Origin: JAGQPD01 sp020426865
Lineage (GTDB): Bacteria > Planctomycetota > Planctomycetia > Pirellulales > Pirellulaceae
Assembly: GCA_041399065.1 (NCBI GenBank)
Contig: JAWKTN010000002.1
Span: 930,001-994,000 of the forward strand
Reading direction: 5' to 3'
Length of the DNA stretch: 64,000 nt
The notes beneath the pieces were generated by a model that made no database searches, had not been told where the DNA came from, and saw only the letters and a program-made list of their open reading frames with translations. Each line of letters begins with the position of its first letter. Within the stretch, counting starts at the first letter, position 1. A program made the position numbers and the translations under genes. Positions 7,434 through 17,500 of the stretch are shown here, piece by piece.

Positions 7434-10400
7434 ATGCGAACCTCGAACTCTGCTGCGACCAGAAGTTCCACGGAACGAAGCCGGCCTGGCACCAGAACCA
7501 TTTACTTTATGATGGCCATTGCCTTGTCGACCACAACATTTTCATGTCACACGTCATTCGGCCAGGTCAAGGCGCTCTCTGGAACCGCGCCGCTCGCGGG
7601 AAATCAGGCATTTGACGGCAACCTCGGCATGGACTTCGTCGTGAACCTCCCGATTCAGGTTACGGGCCTGGCGGTCTACGACGACAATCAGGACGGCATT
7701 GATCCATCGCACTTCATCAATGTCGAGATCTGGCAGCGAGATGACAACGGGACCCCCAGTGACTTCACCGACGACTTTGGCACGGGGGTCCTCGCAAGTG
7801 ACACTTTCCAGTCTGGTAGTGACGGCACGCTCGACGGCGTCTATCGAATCAAGAACCTGACCTCGCCCCTGACATTACAGCCCGGCGCGTACACCATCAA
7901 CGCCAACGGGTACGGCGCGGCCGAGCGGTTGTTCAACTCTGGTGGAAATACCGCAATCGCTCCAGTGGTCAACAACAGTGGCGGCGCGTTCGAATTCGTC
8001 GGCGCCAGCCGATATGGACTTCAAGGGCCAGGGACGTTTCCCGAGACGCCCGATGGCGGACCGGGCGCTCGGTACTTTGCGGGGAATTTCCTGTATGAAC
8101 CGCCGAGCTTCGACGCGTTTGCCAGTTTAGAGATCGATCGGGCGACCGGTGCCGCTCACTTGGTCAATGGGACCAATGCCCCGGTCAATATCATCTCCTA
8201 CTCGATCGAATCAGCAAATCAAGGGGCATTGTCTTCGGCGAACTGGAAGTCGATTACCGATAATTACGATGCCAACAGCGGACAAGCCGTGGACGGCGAC
8301 GATAATTGGCTGAAGTTGTCCGCCGCAGGGAGCAACTCGGATCTGAGCGAAGCGCAACTCTCGGTCGGCGGCGGTAATGGTGCCACCTTGAATTCCTTGC
8401 AGCGAGTCGATTTGGGAACGGGTGTTTGGGTGCAGAATCCCAACGAATCCGATATTTCATTTCGTTATGCGAAATTGGATGGAACGATTGTCAATGGCAT
8501 CGTTCGCTTCATCGGTAATGGCGGTCAGCCGTATGAATTTGGCGATTTGAATTTCGACGGAACGGCATTTGCCATCGACGATTTTACCGATGTAATGCAA
8601 GCGAACTTGGTGAGTAGTGTTTCCGGCACATCCGCCGCGGAGGCGTACCAGTTGGGCGACCTGGACCAAGATGCCGACGTCGACCGGGATGATTTTCGCC
8701 TTTTCAAAGAGTCGTATTTGGCTGCCGGTGGTTCGGCAGCGGCCCTCGACGCAGCGATCGCCAACGTGCCGGAACCCTCATCGTTGGCATTGGTTGTTCT
8801 CGCGTGCGCGTCAGCGATGGTGCTACGATCGCCGGGGCGATCGGTGAAACGCAATTCGATGATACCAGCGGCAATGATTGGTATGTTGTGTGTGGGCCTG
8901 AACCTACGGGACACGTCGGCACAGACCATCGCCTTAGATAACCCACTGGTAACCGGAGTTCAGAATTTCGGCGGTGACCTCGGGATGGACTTTGACGTTC
9001 GTGAATTCGACGTCGAGGTCGTCTCGTTAGGGGCGTTTGACTCGGCTCAAGACGGCTGGTTCAGCGATATTACCGTTGAGCTTTGGTCACGCGACGACGC
9101 GGGAACAGCCGCGCCGGGGGACGACACGGGCATCACCATTTTGGCGTCGGACGTGTTTTCCAGTGCCGACGCTGGGACATTGGTCGGCGGCAGTCGCTTC
9201 AAGAATCTCGCGTCTCCCCTTACGCTTACTCCAGGCAGCTATACGATCGTCGCCCGCGGCTATAGTGCCGACGAATTGCTCGGAAACAATGGCTTTGGCG
9301 GTCCCAATGCTGGCACTCCAACACCTGCAATCAACGGCGCGGGAGGCATCATTCGGTTCGTTGGCACGTCGCGATACGGAACAAACGACAGCTTTCCGGA
9401 CACACCCGATTCTGGTCCTGCTAATCGCTACAACGCGGGTACGTTCCAATTCAATGTCGACATCGACCCACTGGTACTGGAAGTCAATACGACCACCGGC
9501 GCGATGACGTTCCGTAACGAGGGTGCGAATACTTTTAATGTCGACTTCTACGAGATTCGCAGTCCGGGCGGAACCCTGAATGCCAACGGATGGAACAGCC
9601 TTGCGGATCAGGGCGTCGCTGGTTGGGGCGAAGGGGGCCAATCGGACGATATGTTGCTCGTCGAAGCAAATTTGACGGACAGCACAGTGTTTGGAACGGG
9701 AGCCAACCGGGCGATTGGCAATGGGTACAGCGCCGCGACGGACGCACGTGATCTGCAATTCTTGTATGTCACATCGTCGGGGATCGAAATCGACGGCATT
9801 GTTCGCTACGTGCAGGGCTCGGTGTTGCAGGGGGATTACAACAAGAATGGCACGGTTGACGCGGCGGATTACACCGTCTGGAAAGACAATTTCGGCTCGA
9901 CGTCGAATCTGGCGGCCGATGGCAACGGCAATGGTACCGTCGATGCCGCGGACTATACGGTGTGGAAAGACAATTTCGGAAACACCGGCAGCGTGTCGAG
10001 TGTGGCAGCGGTCCCCGAAGCGTCAACAGGAGTTCTGGCCATGTTAGCCGTGTCAATTGCGTCCATCTGCACACGTCGACGTCGTCGATTAACCACCATC
10101 GTCGGTGCCCTGGTCGTTTATGCGGCCGTCACTGAAGCGACCCAGGCGAGTGTCACACTGGACCGCCAGTATCTTTTCGGTGACGATACGGAGGAACATG
10201 CCTCCAGTGGCATCACAGTGGGAACAGGCGCGGGGAACGTGTCTCCCAATGCGACGCTGGATTCGGTTGGTCCGACAGGTGCCTACGTGGACGCGGTCGT
10301 CCATGGGAGCCCGAGCTATGTGGACGTATCGGTCGCGGGTGGCGGGTTATCGTCGGCACGACCGGGTGCGGTGGTTGGATCGTTGGGGATCCGCTTCAAT

Positions 10401-11306
10401 GGAGTCTCAGACTACCTGGAAACAGCACGGCTGGGATGGCCACAGACCTCCATATCATCAACGGTCGCTGGGGGGCCGATTGACTATACCGGTATCGTAA
10501 ACCGGGGCTTCCAATTGTGGGTCTATCCGGAGGCCGCCGGCAACGGACAGGCACAGGATGTTGTCATGGATACGGCCGATCACGGTGTCGCGATTAGCGA
10601 AACCGGGACGTGGGTGATGCGATATCGCGGAGTCGACGTGGACTCGGGAGTAAACGTCAATTTTGGGCAATGGAATCACGTCATGGTGGGAGTCACATCT
10701 GGATTGAGTGGCCCGCAATCCGGCAGTCGCTTGTACGTCGATGGTGTCGCGGTGGCTGCACGGACTGGGGGTTATGGCAATGAGTTCGTGATGGCGATCG
10801 GCGCCAACACGGGCGACGGTGTGGACGTGTTGCCCGGATCAGAACGCTTCTTCAACGGCGTCCTTGACGACCTTGAACTGTTCGTCGCGGGACGATCGAC
10901 CGATACGCAAATGGACTACGGCACGTTTGACCTGACCACTGACAATCATTTCGTGGCATCAAGTATCACGGGTATCGATGGCGATGTTAACCAAGACGGA
11001 TTATTGGACCAGGCGGATATCAATGCACTTGTGGCCGGATGGAAGCACGTCAACCTGGTCAACGGCATTCCGACGGGAGATCTGGTATCGTTGAGCCAGG
11101 GCGATTTGAACTTCGATGGGAGGACCCACATCGAGGACGTGGTGCTTTTGCATCAGGCTCTGGTTGCCGCAGGTGGAGCTGGATTTGATCTGTCGTTGTT
11201 GTCGGGCGTGCCGGAACCATCAGCGGTCGCGATGTTGTGTACGGGGTTGACCGTGTTATTGGGGCGTCGCAGGCGGATGTTGGTGACGGTGCGAAAGGCA
11301 AAGTAA
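7434..11306 (+). CDS. Triple PEP-CTERM protein (putative polyprotein), dockerin and LamG modules
   Basis: 1290 residues from the ATG at 7434, which has AAGGAG seven bases upstream. The frame holds three PEP-CTERM-type proteins in series without an intervening stop. Module A (about 1-474) starts with a signal peptide and ends with VPEPSSLALVVLACASAMVL and basic residues (motif at residue 445, base 8766). Module B follows a new hydrophobic segment ending in DTSA before Gln (cleavage-like site after base 8921), has dockerin-type repeats (GDYNKNGTVDAADYTVW, twice) and ends VPEASTGVLAMLAVSI with five Arg (residue 860). Module C follows another hydrophobic segment ending in ATQA (after base 10148), then a LamG-like domain, dockerin-like repeats (GDVNQDGLLDQADI, GDLNFDGRTHIEDV) and VPEPSAVAMLCTGL plus RRRR (residue 1259). 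Modules A and B are related to each other. PEP-CTERM proteins are anchored and cut by exosortase; here each module seems equipped for separate export. Confidence 0.9.
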   Translation: MRTSNSAATRSSTERSRPGTRTIYFMMAIALSTTTFSCHTSFGQVKALSGTAPLAGNQAFDGNLGMDFVVNLPIQVTGLAVYDDNQDGIDPSHFINVEIWQRDDNGTPSDFTDDFGTGVLASDTFQSGSDGTLDGVYRIKNLTSPLTLQPGAYTINANGYGAAERLFNSGGNTAIAPVVNNSGGAFEFVGASRYGLQGPGTFPETPDGGPGARYFAGNFLYEPPSFDAFASLEIDRATGAAHLVNGTNAPVNIISYSIESANQGALSSANWKSITDNYDANSGQAVDGDDNWLKLSAAGSNSDLSEAQLSVGGGNGATLNSLQRVDLGTGVWVQNPNESDISFRYAKLDGTIVNGIVRFIGNGGQPYEFGDLNFDGTAFAIDDFTDVMQANLVSSVSGTSAAEAYQLGDLDQDADVDRDDFRLFKESYLAAGGSAAALDAAIANVPEPSSLALVVLACASAMVLRSPGRSVKRNSMIPAAMIGMLCVGLNLRDTSAQTIALDNPLVTGVQNFGGDLGMDFDVREFDVEVVSLGAFDSAQDGWFSDITVELWSRDDAGTAAPGDDTGITILASDVFSSADAGTLVGGSRFKNLASPLTLTPGSYTIVARGYSADELLGNNGFGGPNAGTPTPAINGAGGIIRFVGTSRYGTNDSFPDTPDSGPANRYNAGTFQFNVDIDPLVLEVNTTTGAMTFRNEGANTFNVDFYEIRSPGGTLNANGWNSLADQGVAGWGEGGQSDDMLLVEANLTDSTVFGTGANRAIGNGYSAATDARDLQFLYVTSSGIEIDGIVRYVQGSVLQGDYNKNGTVDAADYTVWKDNFGSTSNLAADGNGNGTVDAADYTVWKDNFGNTGSVSSVAAVPEASTGVLAMLAVSIASICTRRRRRLTTIVGALVVYAAVTEATQASVTLDRQYLFGDDTEEHASSGITVGTGAGNVSPNATLDSVGPTGAYVDAVVHGSPSYVDVSVAGGGLSSARPGAVVGSLGIRFNGVSDYLETARLGWPQTSISSTVAGGPIDYTGIVNRGFQLWVYPEAAGNGQAQDVVMDTADHGVAISETGTWVMRYRGVDVDSGVNVNFGQWNHVMVGVTSGLSGPQSGSRLYVDGVAVAARTGGYGNEFVMAIGANTGDGVDVLPGSERFFNGVLDDLELFVAGRSTDTQMDYGTFDLTTDNHFVASSITGIDGDVNQDGLLDQADINALVAGWKHVNLVNGIPTGDLVSLSQGDLNFDGRTHIEDVVLLHQALVAAGGAGFDLSLLSGVPEPSAVAMLCTGLTVLLGRRRRMLVTVRKAK

Positions 11307-11351
11307 ATTCGCCGAGTGAGGGGACCGTACGTGGATAGGGAGAAGAGTACG

Positions 11352-12329
11352 ATGATACCGTATCGCAAGTCGTTGCGTGACCGGCGGGCGTTCACGCTTG
11401 TCGAGTTGCTGGTCGTGATCGCGATTATTGGCCTGTTGGTGGCGTTGTTGTTGCCCGCGGTCAATTCGGCTCGCGAGGCAGCTCGGCGAGCACAATGCAT
11501 GAACAACTTGCGACAGGTGGGACTTTCGGTGCTGAATTTCGAGCAGGCGACGGGAAAACTCCCCAATGGAGCTCCCAGCCCCTTTTCGACGGGAAGGGGG
11601 CCGACGTGGGTCACACAAATCCTGCCGTACATTGAAGAGCAAGCAGTATACGATTCGTTTGATTTGACCCGACAATTAAGTGATCCGGTCAATCGCACCG
11701 CGGTGACGTCCGTCATTGAATCGCTCGTGTGTCCCTCCGATCCGACGTCATCCAATCCGCTTCAAGGAGGGGCGAATTGCCGGATCCAACGTTGGAATTC
11801 GTGTGAGGCCATGGGGCTTTGGTACCCCGCCTCGATGGGTCCCACCCGCGACGGTACGTCGGCGGGAAATTCATGTATCTACTGCGTGGAGCCCTACCCA
11901 AGCTGGTGTTGTGAGGGTCATGACTATGGTCGCGGCGGCATCAAGACTTTTGCTGGGCTGTTTGGTCAAACGACCGAATCGGTCGAACTGCGAATGGTCA
12001 CCGACGGACTGAGCAAGACGTTTCTGGCGGGGGAGTCCATTCCCAGTCATTGCTCGTTTAATGGCGCGTACAGCACCAACTTCCCGATCGCTGGCACGTC
12101 CATTCCGCTCAATACACGGGAAATCAACAATCCGAATGTCGATGACAAGTGGTATTCGGCTTGTGGCTACAAGAGCGAGCACCCCGGTGGTGTCAACTTT
12201 GTGTATGCTGACAATCACATTGCGTTTCTTCAAGACACGATCGACTACTTCATCTATAACGCCATGGGCTCTCGCGATGGTGCCGAAGGAGACTCGCCGC
12301 CGCCGAGCAAACGGCCGCCAGTGCGATAA
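11352..12329 (+). CDS. DUF1559 pseudopilin-like protein
   Basis: 325 residues from the ATG at 11352, preceded by AGGGAGAAG; an earlier in-frame start at 11316 is less likely because the prepilin leader would be long. The type IV prepilin signal RRAFTLVELLVVIAIIGLLV is at about residues 11-30, with Glu five residues after the cut site. The DUF1559 region follows (AQCMNNLRQVGLSVLNFE, GKLPNG, WVTQILPYIEEQAVYD). The usual H-X9-DG end motif is seen as H-X9-DN (HPGGVNFVYADN). A cysteine-rich insert (CIYCVEPYPSWCCEG) is unusual. It begins 45 bases after the triple PEP-CTERM gene, probably on the same transcript. Planctomycetes encode many copies; the role is presumed to be in the cell envelope or secretion. 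Confidence 0.92.
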   Translation: MIPYRKSLRDRRAFTLVELLVVIAIIGLLVALLLPAVNSAREAARRAQCMNNLRQVGLSVLNFEQATGKLPNGAPSPFSTGRGPTWVTQILPYIEEQAVYDSFDLTRQLSDPVNRTAVTSVIESLVCPSDPTSSNPLQGGANCRIQRWNSCEAMGLWYPASMGPTRDGTSAGNSCIYCVEPYPSWCCEGHDYGRGGIKTFAGLFGQTTESVELRMVTDGLSKTFLAGESIPSHCSFNGAYSTNFPIAGTSIPLNTREINNPNVDDKWYSACGYKSEHPGGVNFVYADNHIAFLQDTIDYFIYNAMGSRDGAEGDSPPPSKRPPVR

Positions 12330-12348
12330 TCGCCATTCGTCGAAGACG

Positions 12349-13314
12349 TCATGTGAGCAACCAGCGGTCAAGCTCTGGGGCTAACACAAATGGTTCGCGG
12401 GGAATCACTGACCAATCGAGTGTGCCGACGAGTTCGATGGGCGTCACCGGATGCAAATTGTCGATCAGACCGGCCGACCAGGCGAGGAGCCCGACGATTC
12501 GCTCGGACGCCACGCCACGGCTTCGATACTGCGACAACCGAGTGTCGCCATGGCGTTTTGCCAGCCGGCGTCCGTCGGTTCCGACGACGAGCGGCACGTG
12601 GGAATATGTCGGTGTGGGGTACCCCAACGCCCGCTGGAGCAGGATCTGCCGGATGGCACTGGGAAGCAAATCGTCGCCACGAACGACGTGATTGACCGAC
12701 ATATGAAATTCGTCCACAACAACCGCCAGTTGATAGGCGGCTTCACCGGTTTTTCGCGACACGGGAAAGTCTCCCAATTCGTGGGCCGGGTCACTCGAAC
12801 GCGCGCCGGCCATTTGATCGTCGAACTTTACAAGCGACGACGGGCAGCGAAATCGCCAACAGTATGTCCCTTCCTCTGGCAGCGGATCGCCTTGTCGCCA
12901 ATTGGCACACGTACCGGCATAACGCGGTGGTTCGTGTCCGAGATGCGGGGCGCTTGCCGCTTCCGTCACATCCGTTCGCGAACAGTCGCACGGATAGACA
13001 AAGTCGGTTTCCATCAGTGTTTGCAGAGCAGCGTCGTACGTCTCGGTTCGTAACGATTGGACGTATGGACTGAATCCACCTCCCACATCCGGCCCTTCAT
13101 CCCAATCCAAACCTAACCAACGCAGATCCGCAACCGCTTGTTCGGATGCCCACGACTTGACCCGCGGAGAATCCAAGTCCTCGATCCGCAACACAAGCTG
13201 TCCTTGTTGCTGCCGTGCCGCTAACCAGGCCAACAGATACGTTCGCGCGTTTCCCAGATGCTGCGCCCCGGTGGGACTGGGTGCCAATCGGCCTCGTAAT
13301 CCTATTCCGTTCAT
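12349..13314 (-). CDS. gluQRS: Glutamyl-Q tRNA(Asp) synthetase
   Basis: 321 residues. It activates glutamate and attaches it to the queuosine base of tRNA-Asp. It looks like a glutamyl-tRNA synthetase catalytic core without the anticodon-binding domain, which accounts for the short length. The class I signature is LAPSPTGAQHLGNA near the N-terminus and the second signature is RRLAKRHGD. Zinc ligands fit CDC near residue 110 and YAGTC about 25 residues later. VVDEFHMSVNHVVRGDDLLPS is typical. It ends 20 bases from the end of the convergent DUF1559 gene and has no close partner on its strand. Confidence 0.95.
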   Translation of the reverse strand: MNGIGLRGRLAPSPTGAQHLGNARTYLLAWLAARQQQGQLVLRIEDLDSPRVKSWASEQAVADLRWLGLDWDEGPDVGGGFSPYVQSLRTETYDAALQTLMETDFVYPCDCSRTDVTEAASAPHLGHEPPRYAGTCANWRQGDPLPEEGTYCWRFRCPSSLVKFDDQMAGARSSDPAHELGDFPVSRKTGEAAYQLAVVVDEFHMSVNHVVRGDDLLPSAIRQILLQRALGYPTPTYSHVPLVVGTDGRRLAKRHGDTRLSQYRSRGVASERIVGLLAWSAGLIDNLHPVTPIELVGTLDWSVIPREPFVLAPELDRWLLT

Positions 13315-13599
13315 TGGACACGCCCACGATCGCGAAGATTCCCGTTGTGGATGATTCTATTTCTCAACATCCGCGTTCTGTTTACCACATTTCCGCGTGG
13401 GTGAACGGACCGGTTCATGCTGCAATAAGGTGAAAAGACCAGCATAACCGGTATCTTGCGACGGGATCAGGGTAATTTTCCGGCGTATTCGCCCTATCGC
13501 CACGTTTGGCACTTCGCTTGCGTAAGGCATGACGCAGCGACCTTCGCGTCGTAACAGGTAGGTTGTGTCGACATATCCCGCTCGTGATTTCCAATTCGC

Positions 13600-14430
13600 A
13601 TGCATACGCAACAAATCGTGGAACTGGCCGCCCTTGTCGCTTCCCATGGCCCTACCATCATACGAGGAAGCCTGCGGGCATCGGATAGCAGCTCGCACGA
13701 ATATTGGACGGCCTCCAAATGCCGACTCGATCGATGGCGTGAAGTGATTGCCGATCCCATCCACCGACCTAACCTGTTTGTCCCAACGCTCGAAGAACTG
13801 TTTGTTAGTGAAATCCTGACCCGTGTCTGGTCCGCAATCGCTCGCGGCTTCGACCTGCATCATGACTCCACGGAACTGGAACCGGTCGCTGCTAGCATTT
13901 TCGTCGGACACATGGAAGCTCGACATCGCGCACTGAAACTGGTGCTGACGGGAAGATTCTTGAGCGAATATCACGCGACACAACTGAATCGCTTGCGGCG
14001 ACGTTGCGAGCGTTGGACCGACGTCCTCCTGGCGTACGTCGGGCCGCCGAAAATGTCGCATCGTTTTGCGCACGACAGTAATCGTCTCGAGGATTTTGCC
14101 GAGTCCATCGGCCGGCCGAAGGGACGGCCCAAGGAACCTCTCACCTGGCCACTCGTGCTGGCAACGATGAAGGAGTCCTTTTCTGCCAATCCCGGCCATT
14201 CGTCGCCCAACTCCGACCTGAATCAACGGATCGCCTCGGGCATCTTGGCCTGCTTTGGGCCCGACATTTTCGATAGCAGTGGCCAATTTCAATCGCTATG
14301 GCAATGGCGCATCTTCCATGCGGCCAGCGACACGCAGGGGATGATCGAGGGCCTGCTAGCGGCGGACGACGAATCGCGGCAGCCGTGGACGCACGCTCGC
14401 AATCGTCCGACGCGACTGGGTGAAAAGTAA
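13600..14430 (+). CDS. Unrecognised helical protein
   Basis: 276 residues, starting at the ATG 13600 just after an in-frame TGA at 13585. I do not recognise a domain. The sequence looks like a real soluble, largely helical protein (VELAALVASHGPTIIRGS, PTLEELFVSEILTRVWSAIA, RHRALKLVLTGRFL) with a disordered C-terminus. There is no signal peptide or membrane segment. The opposite strand also has a 311-codon frame here, but that one has irregular composition and no protein-like features. No clear ribosome site is seen, and the gene stands apart from its neighbours. I believe similar proteins exist in other Pirellulales, but that is from memory. Confidence 0.6.
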   Translation: MHTQQIVELAALVASHGPTIIRGSLRASDSSSHEYWTASKCRLDRWREVIADPIHRPNLFVPTLEELFVSEILTRVWSAIARGFDLHHDSTELEPVAASIFVGHMEARHRALKLVLTGRFLSEYHATQLNRLRRRCERWTDVLLAYVGPPKMSHRFAHDSNRLEDFAESIGRPKGRPKEPLTWPLVLATMKESFSANPGHSSPNSDLNQRIASGILACFGPDIFDSSGQFQSLWQWRIFHAASDTQGMIEGLLAADDESRQPWTHARNRPTRLGEK

Positions 14431-14595
14431 AATCGGCCAAAAACCCTACTTTTCTCTGTTGCCTTCAACCAGCGTTTGTTGGTAACCTACCCGGGCCGGA
14501 GAGGGTCTGGAGGCCCAGACGGCGGCTTATCGATATTCTTACAGCGATTCACCGTGCTGCAAGGATTGGTCATTCCAACAAAGGTGAACTGGATA

Positions 14596-17500
14596 ATGAG
14601 TTCAAGGATGATGGCGTTATCTTGGTTTATGGCAACTGTCCGCAGCGTATGGCGATATTGGTTGATTGCTGGATGGGTGTTGGCGATCACGAGCGGGTGG
14701 GGGGTGGACTGCGCGCGTGCTGGGATTGATGAAGCGCAGTGGATTTGGTCGCCGGACCATGCACCGAACAACGTCCCGCACGTCTCGTGTTATTTCCGCA
14801 AGACGATTTATGTGAACCAGCCGGAGGCGGCGTACATGGAGATCGCGGCGGACGATGCGTACGAGATCTACATCAACGGCCGGTCGGTGGGGAGTGGCGA
14901 GGGGTGGCGTACGATGCAGCGTCACGACATTGCGTCTTTTATTGAAAAGGGGAGCAATGTCTTTGCGGTACGGGTGGTCAATCGGTCTGGCAGCACGGCG
15001 GGCTTGGCGGCAAAGATCACGTTTCAGGAAGCGGGTCGGCCAGACCGGATATACTTATCGAATCCGACATGGCGAACGAATGTGCGGCCGTTTCCGTTAT
15101 GGAACACCAGCAACTACATTGACCGGCGTTGGGAGGCGGCGCGGAATTTGGGTTCGTACGGCATCACAGAACCTTGGATTGTACCGACAACGGTTTCGAA
15201 CGCGACGACACCACCGCCCCACGCAGACACCATTGCGTCACTAGAGAGTAGCAACGCTGATCGCGTCACTGGCAATGGGATGCGAGCTCGACCGATTCCA
15301 CGGCCGGACGAAACCAGCCGCGTTCCCCCTCGCCGCATTGACTCTCCGATCATAGACGACCAGGTGGAACCGGCGTCTGCATCGTTTGACGTACCGCGTC
15401 CTTCGCCGCCGAACGAAGCGATCCGCAGCACGGCGGACCGGACTGGCACGAATCCTCAGCTGATGGATGTTCCGCGAGGTGACGGGGAGCACCCGGAATT
15501 CAAGTTACCACTGAACTTTCAGATCCAGCATGTCGTTGGCCACGATCAGGTTGGATCGGTGAATGCGATGACCTTTGATGAGTTTGGGCAGATCATCGTA
15601 GCCCGAGAAGACGGGCCGCTATTGACCGTTGTCGACACGAACAATAACGGCACGCCTGACACCGCCAGGTTATATTGCGATGGGGTCCGAGATTGCCGCG
15701 GCTTATTGGCGCTGAGTGGCGAATTGTACGTCACGGGAAACGGACCGGACGGGATCGCCTTGTACCGGTTGAGCGACCAGGATCGTGATGGTCGCGTGGA
15801 ATCGATCAAGGCATTGATCACGTTCGATGGCGAGCTTGATGAATTGGGCCCGAACGGTCTAGCATTAGGGCCGGATGGTTTGATCTACATGTCATTTGGC
15901 AGTCATACGATTCCGACGTTCTCCTACGCGAAAACCAGTCCATTGCGGGAATACTACGAAGGCGATCTCAATCTTCCGCGAATGGGCAGTCCCTACGAGA
16001 ACGATATCAAGGCGGAAGCGCCAGGCGGCGGTATCCTGCGTTGTGACACCGAGGGTCGACGGATTGAATTGGTGGCCGGTGGACTGCATTACGGTCGGGA
16101 TCTCGCCTTCAACCCGGAGGGGGAACTGTTCGTACATGACGCGGACCGCGAAACGCAGTTACAATCCCCTTGGGATCGTCCCACGCGGCTGCTACATGTG
16201 TTGCCGGGAAGCGAATTCGGTTGGCGGGGAGGCTGGGCAAAGTGGCCCAGCAATTGGCTCGACTCGTTACCCCCCGTTCTGGATACCGGCAATGGCATTC
16301 CCTCCGGCGCGGTATTCTACGACCATGTCCGTTATCCGGAACGGTACCGACAGGCGTTCTTCACGTGCGATTGGTCGGAAGGCCGGATCCTGGCGATCCG
16401 GCCGCAGCGTAGCAACGGCGGGTTCAACGCTGCAACGGAAACGTTTTTGGAAGGTCGACCGCTAAACATTACCGACGTCGACGTCGGCCCTGACGGTTGG
16501 TTGTATTTCAGCACCGGGGGGCGAGGCTCACAAGGAAATGTCTATCGTGTCGTCAGTCTACACAACAACGACACGCCACGCGTCGCGGAGGGATTGGAGA
16601 TTCTTCAAGCGCTGACGCACCCACAGATCCAGAGTGCGTGGGGACGCCAGCAAGTGGCAACCATCCGGAGGGAAATGTCTGCGGAATGGGATGCCCAAAT
16701 CAATCACGTGGTTCGCGACTCGCAATATCCCAGCGAAGTTCGCTCGCGAGCATTGCTGCTAATGCACCTGGTCGGTCCACCTCCTTCGGACACGCTGTTA
16801 ATTGAGCTGTCACGTGACAGTGACGCGTCAGTACGTGGCCGTGCCGTCTATCTGATGGGGTTGATCGGCAACGCCAACACCCGCCGCCGGTTGATCGAGA
16901 TGGTGAGCGACCCAGTGGCACATGTGCGTCGCCGTGCTTGTGAGTCGCTCGCTAGAACGGATCAACAAATCCCCATCGAGACGTTGACGCCATTGTTGAC
17001 GTCGGCGGATCGCTTCGAATCCTGGAGCGCTCGGCGATTGCTCGAACGAAACCGGTCCCATCGGTGGCATCAAAACGTGCTCAATACTAGCAGTGCTGAT
17101 TTGTTCGCGCAAGGTGCAACGGCGATGCTGATCGCTGCCCCCACCCCAGAGAATTCCCTCGCCGTATTGCGACATGTGGCGGAGATTGCGGAATCGTACG
17201 TGTCGGACGAACAATTCGCGAGCTTGCTGCGAGTCGCTCAGCTGGCGATCATGCGTGGCGGACTGTCGCCGACTGCGGCTGGACAGGAGTTGATCTGGTT
17301 GGACGAGGAGTTTCCGTCCCAAAGTGAGATGCTCAATCGCGACCTGGTGCGTCTGCTCGTCTACGTCCAATCGCCCAACGTCACTCGCAGGATGCTCCAG
17401 CACCTCAACGATCCCATCTCCGATGAGGATCGCACACACTTGGCAACGCATTTAAGCTACCTCCAGGAAGGCTGGGACGCCGACCAGAAGGTGCAGTTGA

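Noticed and set aside
13357..14292. Minus-strand frame of 311 codons
   Set aside because: It overlaps the plus-strand frame at 13600, which has a more regular helical protein pattern; the minus frame has scattered Cys/His and no motif.
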